Positions 1 to 5,243 of a DNA stretch of 9,091 nt are shown piece after piece. Position 1 is the stretch's first letter, and each line of letters starts with the position of its first letter. The stretch spans positions 1 to 9,091 of the forward strand of contig JALUZI010000105.1 in NCBI GenBank assembly GCA_027012045.1. Reading direction: 5' to 3'. Source of the stretch: Desulfurococcales archaeon. Its GTDB lineage: Archaea > Thermoproteota > Thermoprotei_A > Sulfolobales > Acidilobaceae. A program made the translations under genes and the position numbers. Under the pieces are notes generated by a model. It made no database searches and had not been told where the DNA came from. It saw only the letters and a list, made by a program, of their open reading frames with translations.

Positions 1-126
1 CTATTACGGAATGCAGGCACAGCCAATATAGACTACATATACGAGAGGCTTTCTTGGACAGGTGTTAGAAGAGATTTAGTAGAAAAGGCCCTAAAGGAAA
101 TATTGATGGAGGAAGAGAAGAATTAA
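1..126 (+). CDS. 3' end of an unrecognised protein gene (partial)
   Basis: Frame 1 is open from the first base to a TAA at 124-126 and gives the last 41 residues of a protein that begins outside the window. The tail is charged and helical (it includes RRDLVEKALKEILMEEEKN). That would fit a C-terminal helix or the end of a winged-helix domain, but I do not recognise the family. It lies 42 bases upstream of nep1 on the same strand with no obvious promoter between, so the two are probably co-transcribed. Reading this as coding rests on the open frame, the archaeal codon use (ata, agg, aga) and the position; no start is visible. Confidence 0.6.
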   Translation, partial: LLRNAGTANIDYIYERLSWTGVRRDLVEKALKEILMEEEKN

Positions 127-168
127 TATGCAACAACGATAATCCCAAGGCGATTAAGGTCGTCTGCA

Positions 169-858
169 ATGAACAGGAAATATGGCTTCATCATAATAGA
201 AGGGAGCCTCGAGCTTGTGCCAGAAGACTTACATAGTCATCCCTCTGTAATAGCCAGCTCTAAGAGGCGCAGGAAGAAGCCTGGGGACATTGTACTTGAT
301 AAAAGCCTCCATTATAGAGCTATGGTAACCAGAAAGCTGAGGGATATTGAGAAGAGGGGGAGGCCGGACATTGTGCATCATTTACTCCTAAACCTCCTTG
401 AGTCACCTCTGAATAAATCCGGGTACATATCATCGATTTACCTGCATACAGTTACAGACACTATATACCGTATAGACCCTTCAACCAGGATTCCCAGGAA
501 CTATAATAGATTCATAGGCCTAATGGAGCAAGTGTTGAAGAATGGGAAAGCACCTCCAGAGTCATCTAACCCTCTAATCGAGAAAATGGACATTAAACTA
601 GAAGAGTTATCCAGGAGGTATAGAAGGTTCATAGTACTAGAGGAGGGATGCGGGAAACCGCCAGGCTGGTTGGACCGTGATTTAGGTTTGAACGGAGTGT
701 TGATAGGTGTAGGCGGGTTCCCCCACGGTAGGATTAGGGGTGATATCATAGACCTAGCTGACGAGTGTTATTCATTGTCCGACAGGCCTTTAGAGGCTAT
801 AACATCATTGCACATAGTCTTATGTAGGATTGAGAGCAGAATCCTGGGGCTATATTAG
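169..858 (+). CDS. nep1: Ribosomal RNA small subunit pseudouridine N1-methyltransferase Nep1 (Emg1)
   Basis: Nep1 is a SPOUT-class, S-adenosylmethionine-dependent enzyme that methylates N1 of a pseudouridine in helix 35 of small-subunit rRNA and helps 30S assembly. At 229 residues the protein has the normal archaeal length. Visible family motifs are ELVP near residue 15, a basic SSKRRRKKPGDI stretch at 30-41, RGRPDIVH at 63-70, SPLNK at 79-83, PRNYNRF at 109-115 and GGFPHG at 182-187. The last belongs, with the C-terminal SLHIVLCRIES segment, to the knotted cofactor site. The ATG start is preceded by AAGGT at 156-160, eight bases upstream; no other ATG, GTG or TTG start lies in frame after the previous stop. 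The gene is probably in an operon with the partial gene upstream and converges on rpl2. Confidence 0.95.
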   Translation: MNRKYGFIIIEGSLELVPEDLHSHPSVIASSKRRRKKPGDIVLDKSLHYRAMVTRKLRDIEKRGRPDIVHHLLLNLLESPLNKSGYISSIYLHTVTDTIYRIDPSTRIPRNYNRFIGLMEQVLKNGKAPPESSNPLIEKMDIKLEELSRRYRRFIVLEEGCGKPPGWLDRDLGLNGVLIGVGGFPHGRIRGDIIDLADECYSLSDRPLEAITSLHIVLCRIESRILGLY

Positions 859-863
859 GAGGC

Positions 864-881
864 CTTAAAATTCTTAAAATT
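864..881. repeat. Perfect 9-base tandem repeat (CTTAAAATT twice) in the nep1/rpl2 convergent gap
   Basis: CTTAAAATT occurs at 864-872 and again directly at 873-881, just after the nep1 stop. On the - strand it supplies two TTTTAAG tracts that would form part of a T-rich termination zone for rpl2. It may be only AT-rich spacer sequence. Confidence 0.5.
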
Positions 882-898
882 AATGTTAAAGGAAAATG
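865..898 (-). terminator. Candidate T-rich terminator downstream of rpl2
   Basis: Reading the - strand past the rpl2 stop there are successive T tracts (TTTT, TTT, TTTT, TTTT) within about 40 bases and no strong hairpin. Archaeal RNA polymerase often stops at such U-rich tracts without a stem. No comparable T-rich run follows nep1 on the + strand in the same gap. Confidence 0.4.
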
Positions 899-907
899 AA
901 GGGAGGA

Positions 908-1624
908 TTACCTCTTTCTTCTGCCCGTTCTACGGGCGGCTATGTGTCCTACCTTCCTGCCTGGAGGCGTGTTTCTAGCGACTGTTGTTGGGTGTCCCTC
1001 GCTCTGGTGTGAACCTCCTCCATGCGGGTGTGTTGCAGCGTACATCGCTACTCCTCTAACTTTAGGCCATTTCTTGGCTTTCCTCTTCCACTTGTGATAC
1101 GCGTTGCCGGCTTTGAGTATAGGTTTCTCTATTCTTCCTCCACCGGCTGGAATGCCAACGGTGGCTCTGGAGGTGTTTAGAACAGATTTCTGCTTGCCGC
1201 TTGGAAGCTTTATTATTGTTTCCTTCCCTGTCCTACCTACGACCAGTGCGTAGGAACCCGATTGCCTGGCTAGTTTACCTCCGTCACCAGGTCTTAACTC
1301 GATATTGAATACTTGGGTTCCCTCTGGTATTTTACCTATAGGTAGTATGTTACCGTTCTCCGGCTTTGCGTCTGGGCCTATCTCTATTACCTGGCCCACG
1401 TAGAGGCCTTCAGCAGCTGGAGTCAGGAACCTTGCTCCATTCTCTAATACTATCTTGGCTAGAGGCACATACCTCCCTGGGTCATGTATTAGGTCAACAA
1501 CTCTCCCCTTCAACGTGGAGTCGCTTAGGGGAGGGTATTTACCTGGCCCAGGATGTATGTGCTTCGGGCTCCTGAACGTTGGTGTCCCCCTGCCTGCTCT
1601 CTGCTGTATTAATCGTTTACCCAC
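908..1624 (-). CDS. rpl2: 50S ribosomal protein uL2 (L2/L8e)
   Basis: uL2 binds 23S rRNA near the peptidyl transferase centre and is needed for subunit joining. The 238-residue length is normal for archaea. The basic N-terminus (KRLIQQRAGRGTP) and the PGDGGKLARQSGSYA segment near 112-126 are typical. So is the C-terminal block PKVRGVAM...HPHGGGSHQ at 187-207, with the functional His of HPHGGG at 199. Two positions in this block are unusual: Tyr195 and Thr198 replace the nearly invariant Asn and Asp. The start is GTG, preceded by GGGGGA with a 6-base spacer; no other start codon lies nearby in frame. The gene stands alone instead of sitting between uL23 and uS19 genes. A TATA element lies at 1675-1681 and a candidate guide RNA lies between it and the upstream gene. 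Confidence 0.96.
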   Translation of the reverse strand: MGKRLIQQRAGRGTPTFRSPKHIHPGPGKYPPLSDSTLKGRVVDLIHDPGRYVPLAKIVLENGARFLTPAAEGLYVGQVIEIGPDAKPENGNILPIGKIPEGTQVFNIELRPGDGGKLARQSGSYALVVGRTGKETIIKLPSGKQKSVLNTSRATVGIPAGGGRIEKPILKAGNAYHKWKRKAKKWPKVRGVAMYAATHPHGGGSHQSEGHPTTVARNTPPGRKVGHIAARRTGRRKR

Positions 1625-1674
1625 GTTATATCCCCCATCAACGCATCAGATATACCAACAAGATGCTAAGTGGG

Positions 1675-1681
1675 TTATAAG
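1675..1681 (-). promoter_or_regulatory. Candidate rpl2 promoter TATA element (CTTATAA)
   Basis: CTTATAA on the - strand lies 51 bases before the GTG start of rpl2. The usual spacing of about 25 bases puts the transcription start near 1650 and gives a leader of about 26 bases that keeps the GGGGGA ribosome binding site. It follows the 3' end of the candidate guide RNA directly, so rpl2 would have its own promoter. Confidence 0.45.
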
Positions 1682-1689
1682 GCTTGCTT

Positions 1690-1763
1690 CTCTGTTGTCA
1701 GAGTCTCCCACTTCTTCATCCGCTGTGGGAGCGTCAGGCCTGCTAAGCGTCTTCATCCACGTA
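1690..1763 (-). ncRNA. Candidate archaeal C/D box guide RNA (sRNA) between the ribbon-helix-helix gene and rpl2
   Basis: On the - strand the order is box C ATGAAGA (1750-1756), a 12-base guide (1738-1749), box D' CTGA (1734-1737), a 14-base linker (1720-1733), box C' ATGAAGA (1713-1719), an 11-base guide (1702-1712) and box D CTGA (1698-1701). Spacing of about 12 bases between C and D boxes is the archaeal rule. Both C boxes depart from RTGATGA by one base (T to A). In the kink-turn that base faces the T of CTGA, so an A-U pair replaces U-U and the fold should survive. The linker begins CGCT and ends AGCG, a perfect 4-base-pair stem placed next to the internal kink-turn with the expected 3-base bulge (GAT). 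The outer stem is weak (about 2 pairs). The ends are estimates; the 5' end is set from a TATA element at 1788-1793. I see no coding potential on either strand here that would explain the pattern. Confidence 0.6.
1705..1731 (-). repeat. 7-base inverted repeat overlapping guide 2 of the candidate sRNA
   Basis: CTCCCAC at 1705-1711 and GTGGGAG at 1725-1731 are perfect complements separated by 13 bases that hold box C'. If formed, this hairpin would replace the internal CGCT/AGCG stem and hide the second guide. It is therefore either a competing fold of the guide RNA or, if the sRNA reading is wrong, a plain hairpin upstream of rpl2. A second small hairpin (CTCTG/CAGAG with a 4-base loop) lies beside it at 1690-1703. 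Confidence 0.5.
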
Positions 1764-1778
1764 TTATACAGGGATAGC

Positions 1779-2507
1779 CTAGAGTTCTATAAACCAGCCT
1801 CCCTCTACGGAGTCGAAGTAGGCTCGGCCAGAGTCTACTAGGAGGCGGAAAAGCCTGGCTTCCTGGGGTCTAAGCAGTTTTTCTACTGACTCTGCCTCCG
1901 GGATATTGATTTCCCTTAGCTTTGACTTCAGCTCGTTCAGGAACTCGGGGTCAACAGCCACCCTTTCCTCGCCTGCTTCGAACACTATTGCACCTTCTCT
2001 TTCAAGCTTGGAGAAGAAGAGATCAGGTCGCTTAAGCCAGCCGAGATCGCTTTCATAGACCGCTCCCTCCTCTTTTAGTCTCTCTATAGCCGTCTTTCTC
2101 GGAGGGTGCGTCTGCTCTTTCCTGTAGGATACAAGTGGCTTCTTCTGCTCTGAAGGCTGTCTCGCTTCTTGGGTAAAGGACGCGGGTTCTTGTTGAGCCA
2201 TGGTTTCCCGTGATTGCTCGAGTTCTTCCTTTAATTCTGTTACTAGTGTTATGATCCTATCAATTTTCCCTGTGTATGGGTTAAGAAGGTCTGCAACTGT
2301 TCTCTCTATCCTGGAGAGCTTTTTGTTCAGCAGGTCCTCTAGTTCACCCAGGATATCACTAGAGGATTGCTCTTCCTCACTTAGGTCTCGTTCGATAAGG
2401 AATCTCAGATAGTCGGAGAGTAGCCTGTAGCCCTTTAGCTCAGCCTTCCGCTTGAGAAGCTTGTAGGTTTCCTCGTCTACCACTGTTGAAATAACTTTCT
2501 TAGCCAA
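1779..2507 (-). CDS. Ribbon-helix-helix / coiled-coil protein with C-terminal winged-helix-like region
   Basis: I do not recognise a named family. The 242-residue protein has an N-terminal segment (about 3-42, beginning KKVISTVVDEETYKLLKRKA) that looks like an Arc/CopG-type ribbon-helix-helix DNA-binding unit: a short strand followed by two helices. A charged helical stretch at 44-105 has coiled-coil character and suggests a multimer. A Gln/Pro/Lys-rich linker at about 104-137 follows. The C-terminal part (138-242) has two helix-rich pieces ending in short strands (GAIVFEAGEERVAV; YFDSVEGGWFIEL) that resemble winged-helix folds. The start is TTG: upstream in that frame there is a TAG and no other start. 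GAGGGATGAT on the 5' side is the likely ribosome binding site. A DNA-binding or chromatin role is inferred from the N-terminus only. Confidence 0.85.
   Translation of the reverse strand: MAKKVISTVVDEETYKLLKRKAELKGYRLLSDYLRFLIERDLSEEEQSSSDILGELEDLLNKKLSRIERTVADLLNPYTGKIDRIITLVTELKEELEQSRETMAQQEPASFTQEARQPSEQKKPLVSYRKEQTHPPRKTAIERLKEEGAVYESDLGWLKRPDLFFSKLEREGAIVFEAGEERVAVDPEFLNELKSKLREINIPEAESVEKLLRPQEARLFRLLVDSGRAYFDSVEGGWFIEL
1788..1793 (-). promoter_or_regulatory. Candidate TATA element (TTTATA) for the C/D box sRNA
   Basis: TTTATA on the - strand lies inside the last codons of the ribbon-helix-helix gene. With the normal 25-base spacing transcription would start near 1763, seven bases before box C of the candidate sRNA, which is the expected arrangement for an independently transcribed archaeal sRNA. 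Confidence 0.35.
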
Positions 2508-2564
2508 GAACCCATCATCCCTCTACAACTATTACCCAGTAGTTAAGCTTAGCTTCAAATATAG

Positions 2565-2572
2565 TTTATATA
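2565..2572. promoter_or_regulatory. Shared, nearly symmetrical TATA element of a divergent gene pair
   Basis: TTTATATA on the + strand reads TATATAAA on the - strand, so one element can serve both directions. On the + side the -25 spacing puts the start of transcription at about 2597, exactly on the GTG of the small gene, which would make that mRNA leaderless. On the - side it puts the start near 2540, leaving a leader of about 33 bases for the ribbon-helix-helix gene. Confidence 0.5.
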
Positions 2573-2596
2573 GCCTCTAGATTAATAGTATAATGG

Positions 2597-2815
2597 GTGG
2601 CTTTCCTATTGATCACTCTTAAACAAAACGAGGAAGTAGTCATTGACAGGTACACTGTTAGGCCGATAGTGGTAGGCGGCGAGGTTTCAGGGCTCATCAT
2701 CTCGGGTCCCCGGATAAGAAAAGTATACATACCGCTTTCCGGGGGCATTAGAATAGAGAAGCTACCCAAGAAGGTTAAGAGTTATATCAAGAAGACTTAT
2801 GGAATAGAGGTCTAA
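2597..2815 (+). CDS. Small conserved-looking hypothetical protein (68-72 residues)
   Basis: I do not recognise the family. The protein is rich in short strands (EEVVIDRYTVRPIVVGG, SGLIISGPRIRKVYIPLSGG) and ends with a basic helix (KLPKKVKSYIKKTYGIEV), like a small beta-barrel or nucleic-acid-binding protein; this is inference from composition. Two starts are possible. The GTG at 2597 would be leaderless, because the TATA element at 2565-2572 lies exactly 25-32 bases upstream. The TTG at 2609 gives 68 residues and has GGGTGG at 2595-2600 as a ribosome binding site with an 8-base gap. Protein-like codon use and a good promoter argue that it is real. Its stop overlaps the stop of arfA on the other strand. 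Confidence 0.75.
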   Translation: MAFLLITLKQNEEVVIDRYTVRPIVVGGEVSGLIISGPRIRKVYIPLSGGIRIEKLPKKVKSYIKKTYGIEV

Positions 2816-3522
2816 TGTTCCTCTAGTAAGTAAACGTTAGATTTGTATCCTCTCCGTATCTCGTCTAAAGCCTTTGTCGCAAGCATCATACTGGTCCTAG
2901 CAAGCCTAGCCCTTCCTCCCCCAACCTTCACCCAGTCAAATGATAGTTTCCTGGAAGCCTCAGCCCAGGAGTCCGGGGGGAAAACGACTATTATATTATC
3001 ACCGCCCAAGTATTGCGCTATACCGTCATATAAACCGCTAAGCCTTACAAGGTCGTACAGCATCTCCATGGTCTTCCTATAAGCTTCAACTACGCCGTGC
3101 TCTAGTGTGTATTGAGTCACCGAGTTTATATCCACATGGGACACAGCAGTGTATTCATCACCGGTGCTTTCTTGGTAGTAGTACTCCCCGTCTTCAAGGT
3201 CCAAGATGACTTTGAAGGCTTCGTCTAACGCGTTTTTCGGCGTCCGATCGACTATACTGGCCATCCTCACCGGCACAGGGCTCTCGTTTTCCACGGTCTT
3301 GAACAGTTTTTCGTGCTCGGCTTCCCTCAGTGATGACGTGAGGGCTATTAGGAAGTCGTGTCTGAGAGGCAGTATGTACGCGTTTACCCTGGATGCTTCT
3401 GTCTGGAGCCGGTAGTATATTTTCGATTGCGTTATCTGTATCTTCCATTCCCTGTCATATCCCAGGCTTTCCGTCCACTCTCTATAGCCGTGTAATTCTA
3501 TCAGGGTAATCCTAGTGTCCAA
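2812..3522 (-). CDS. arfA: GTP cyclohydrolase III (GTP cyclohydrolase IIa), ArfA
   Basis: ArfA converts GTP to a formylamino-pyrimidine nucleotide monophosphate (FAPy) and pyrophosphate, the first step of archaeal riboflavin synthesis. It belongs to a fold related to class III nucleotide cyclases. Family landmarks are the N-terminal YREWTESLGYDREWKIQ at 13-29, RHD at 54-56, SHVDINSVT at 128-136, LGGDN at 172-176, and KALDEIR near residue 220. The acidic residue expected just before the Tyr of the first motif is His-Gly here (ELHGY). At 236 residues it is near the family length. The start is TTG, the only start after an upstream TAA; AGGAG is unusually close (2 bases), so initiation may be weak or coupled. 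The gene is last in the riboflavin run, 58 bases after ribH. Confidence 0.9.
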   Translation of the reverse strand: MDTRITLIELHGYREWTESLGYDREWKIQITQSKIYYRLQTEASRVNAYILPLRHDFLIALTSSLREAEHEKLFKTVENESPVPVRMASIVDRTPKNALDEAFKVILDLEDGEYYYQESTGDEYTAVSHVDINSVTQYTLEHGVVEAYRKTMEMLYDLVRLSGLYDGIAQYLGGDNIIVVFPPDSWAEASRKLSFDWVKVGGGRARLARTSMMLATKALDEIRRGYKSNVYLLEEH

Positions 3523-3580
3523 GACTCCTAACCCTTATAGCCTTGGTAGCCGTTCCAGATGTCCGTGAGGCCTTCTTTTC

Positions 3581-4039
3581 TTATTCTATTATACAGGTTC
3601 CCCCACCGGTGAGACCAGCCTCTAGTTTCTTCTTTCTCCTTATCATTTTAACGAGCGACTCAACGGCTCTGGCACTGTATTCTTCAGCTCTTTCGACTGC
3701 CTGACTCCTAGAAGCCCCGGGGCCTATTATGCCTAGCGTGACCGGTTTACCGTATTCTAACCCGAGATCCATGATTTTCCTTGCTGCCTGGTGTGCAACC
3801 ACTTCGTCGTGCTCTGTTTCTCCCTCTATAACAGCGCCAAGTACTGCTACTCCCTCCACATCCGTCTTGTCTAGTAATTGTTTTACAGCGAAAGGCGTGT
3901 CGAAGGCTCCGGGCACTTTGTAGACGACCAGTACCTCGGCGCCTAGGAAACTTGCGTGGCTGAGGGCTTTCTCAAGCATTATCCTAGTTATATCATAGTT
4001 GAACTCCGAGACTACAAGCCCTATCTTAGGCTCTTGCAC
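3581..4039 (-). CDS. ribH: 6,7-dimethyl-8-ribityllumazine synthase
   Basis: RibH condenses 5-amino-6-ribitylamino-uracil with 3,4-dihydroxy-2-butanone 4-phosphate to form lumazine, the penultimate step of riboflavin synthesis. Diagnostic pieces are SEFNYDIT at 11-18, KVPGAFDTP at 41-49, GAVIEGETEHDEVVAHQ at 68-84 with the catalytic His77, and the phosphate-side GIIGPGASRSQA at 103-114. It is 152 residues long; a Gly-rich tail after 141 exceeds the core fold. It starts at GTG with GGTGG six bases upstream. It lies 71 bases after ribC, with a TATA-like element at 4086-4095 in the gap, and 58 bases before arfA. Confidence 0.96.
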   Translation of the reverse strand: MQEPKIGLVVSEFNYDITRIMLEKALSHASFLGAEVLVVYKVPGAFDTPFAVKQLLDKTDVEGVAVLGAVIEGETEHDEVVAHQAARKIMDLGLEYGKPVTLGIIGPGASRSQAVERAEEYSARAVESLVKMIRRKKKLEAGLTGGGTCIIE

Positions 4040-4085
4040 CTGTAACCACCTTAAATAGCCGTCGGTAGCAAGTTGGGATTTCTGG

Positions 4086-4095
4086 TTTAAATAAA
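4086..4095 (-). promoter_or_regulatory. Candidate internal promoter for ribH-arfA (TTTATTTAAA)
   Basis: TTTATTTAAA on the - strand lies 47 bases before the ribH GTG. Normal spacing gives transcription from about 4061 and a leader of about 22 bases holding the GGTGG ribosome binding site. It suggests ribH and arfA can be expressed separately from the four upstream genes. Confidence 0.45.
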
Positions 4096-4110
4096 GTTAC
4101 ATAAGCTGCC

Positions 4111-4572
4111 TTATAATGGACCTGCGTTTGGGTAGCCCTGTCTTATTCCTTTTCCCGCGTTTCTCACGAGGGCGTGGGGATCCTTGAGTAGTAAAGCAAG
4201 GTTGACAGCGTGGTCTCTAGCCCTCTCCTCAGCTATCCTCTTCAGGTCGCTAGGATCGTCGGCCTCGTCCTCATGAACGGTTACGTCAATTATTATCTTG
4301 CCCGTAAGGACGCCGAGGAGTACTAGTCCCATACTGGACACTGCATAAGTTATCCTATCCGCCTCCCTCTTACCGATCCAGCCTAGTGTTATGACTGCAT
4401 CGCATCCCCGGTCAATAGCTCTCCTAGCAGCTCCTGGGAGGTCTTTAGCTCCTGGGACAGTCCATCTCTCTATTTTATAGGATGTGAGTTCTTCCCTCAG
4501 CACTTTATAGGCTATGGAGCCCATGTCTACCCTGGAGAACATTGTGTCAATAACTGCTACGCACCCTGCCAT
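4111..4572 (-). CDS. ribC: Archaeal-type riboflavin synthase
   Basis: This enzyme dismutates two molecules of 6,7-dimethyl-8-ribityllumazine into riboflavin and the ribitylamino-uracil that RibH reuses. The archaeal type is a paralogue of lumazine synthase and is unrelated to bacterial RibE. At 153 residues it has the standard length. Visible motifs are DTMFSRVDMGSIA at 9-21, TVPGAKDLPGAA at 38-49, VHEDEADD at 99-106 and AGKGIRQGYPNAGP at 139-152. The ATG start lies inside the end of ribB, giving a 16-base overlap in a different frame and suggesting translational coupling; the start matches the family N-terminus directly before the VAVIDT strand. The ribosome binding site is weak (GAGGCGT). 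Confidence 0.96.
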   Translation of the reverse strand: MAGCVAVIDTMFSRVDMGSIAYKVLREELTSYKIERWTVPGAKDLPGAARRAIDRGCDAVITLGWIGKREADRITYAVSSMGLVLLGVLTGKIIIDVTVHEDEADDPSDLKRIAEERARDHAVNLALLLKDPHALVRNAGKGIRQGYPNAGPL

Positions 4573-5243
4573 TCCCGGTACGCCTCTATTATATCTGAGC
4601 CTTCCACGAATAGGAATCCTTTTTCTTCCGCTAGTTTCCTGGCTTTATCTGCTGGAAGCCTGTCACCGTAGTCCAGCATTTCAATGAAAGCGACGCTGGG
4701 GACAGCATTGCCCATTTCTGTTAGAGCAATGCTTAGTTCCGTATGGCCTCTCCTTTTATCAAGGCCTCTAGCCGCTAGGAGTGGAACATGTCCGGGTGCT
4801 TGGAACTCAGTGGCAAGCATTCTCTTTGCATCCTCGATACTGTTGTTTATTGTCTTTACTGTTAGTTCGTGGAGTTTCCTAATTGTTAGCGCTCGATCTT
4901 TATCCCGTATTCCGGTAGTGGCCTCTATGTGGTTTACCCATATAGTGAAGGCTGGCCTGTCACCGTATGAGAGTCTTTTCTCCGTTAACGGTCTGAGGGT
5001 TGGTATGTTAGAGTATATCTCGTCTGCAAACGGGATACCCAGGGCTCGTGTGACTTTCTCTGTTGTTGCGTAACACAATAATCCTCCTCCGAGTGTTCTC
5101 ATCAAGTAAATCTTGTCCGTGTCTATTTTCCCGGCATATACAACGATGTCTGTTTCATCCTCCCTGCTACTGCTGTCATGTATTAGGACGGGCGTGCCCC
5201 TTATGAATTCCTCTATAACATCGTCAATATCCACTCGATTCAA
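4557..5243 (-). CDS. ribB: 3,4-dihydroxy-2-butanone 4-phosphate synthase
   Basis: RibB converts ribulose 5-phosphate to 3,4-dihydroxy-2-butanone 4-phosphate and formate, supplying the four-carbon unit used by RibH. At 228 residues it is the stand-alone form with no GTP cyclohydrolase II fusion, as expected in archaea. Motifs are the acidic loop SSREDETDIV at 25-34, GGGLLCYA with Cys57, NHIEATTGIRDKDRALT at 104-120, APGHVPLLA at 149-157 and RRGHTELS at 164-171. The TTG start has GGTG seven bases upstream. An in-frame GTG at 5234 is a less likely start because it is too far from that site. The first 20 bases overlap the end of the upstream membrane-anchored protein gene. Confidence 0.96.
   Translation of the reverse strand: MNRVDIDDVIEEFIRGTPVLIHDSSSREDETDIVVYAGKIDTDKIYLMRTLGGGLLCYATTEKVTRALGIPFADEIYSNIPTLRPLTEKRLSYGDRPAFTIWVNHIEATTGIRDKDRALTIRKLHELTVKTINNSIEDAKRMLATEFQAPGHVPLLAARGLDKRRGHTELSIALTEMGNAVPSVAFIEMLDYGDRLPADKARKLAEEKGFLFVEGSDIIEAYREWQGA

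Noticed and set aside
1734..1756. Anticodon-loop-like sequence CTGCTAA on the + strand, which might mean a tRNA-Ser(GCU) gene or fragment.
   Set aside because: The bases around it do not form a 5-pair anticodon stem, and no D arm, T arm (GGTTCRA) or acceptor stem is found. It is better read as the complement of a guide.
1455..1841. Open frame of 128 codons on the + strand across the rpl2 start, the gap and the end of the ribbon-helix-helix gene.
   Set aside because: It lies mostly antisense to two genes, has a Cys/Ser/Leu-rich composition unlike the neighbours and no promoter or ribosome binding site; the gap is better explained by the guide RNA.
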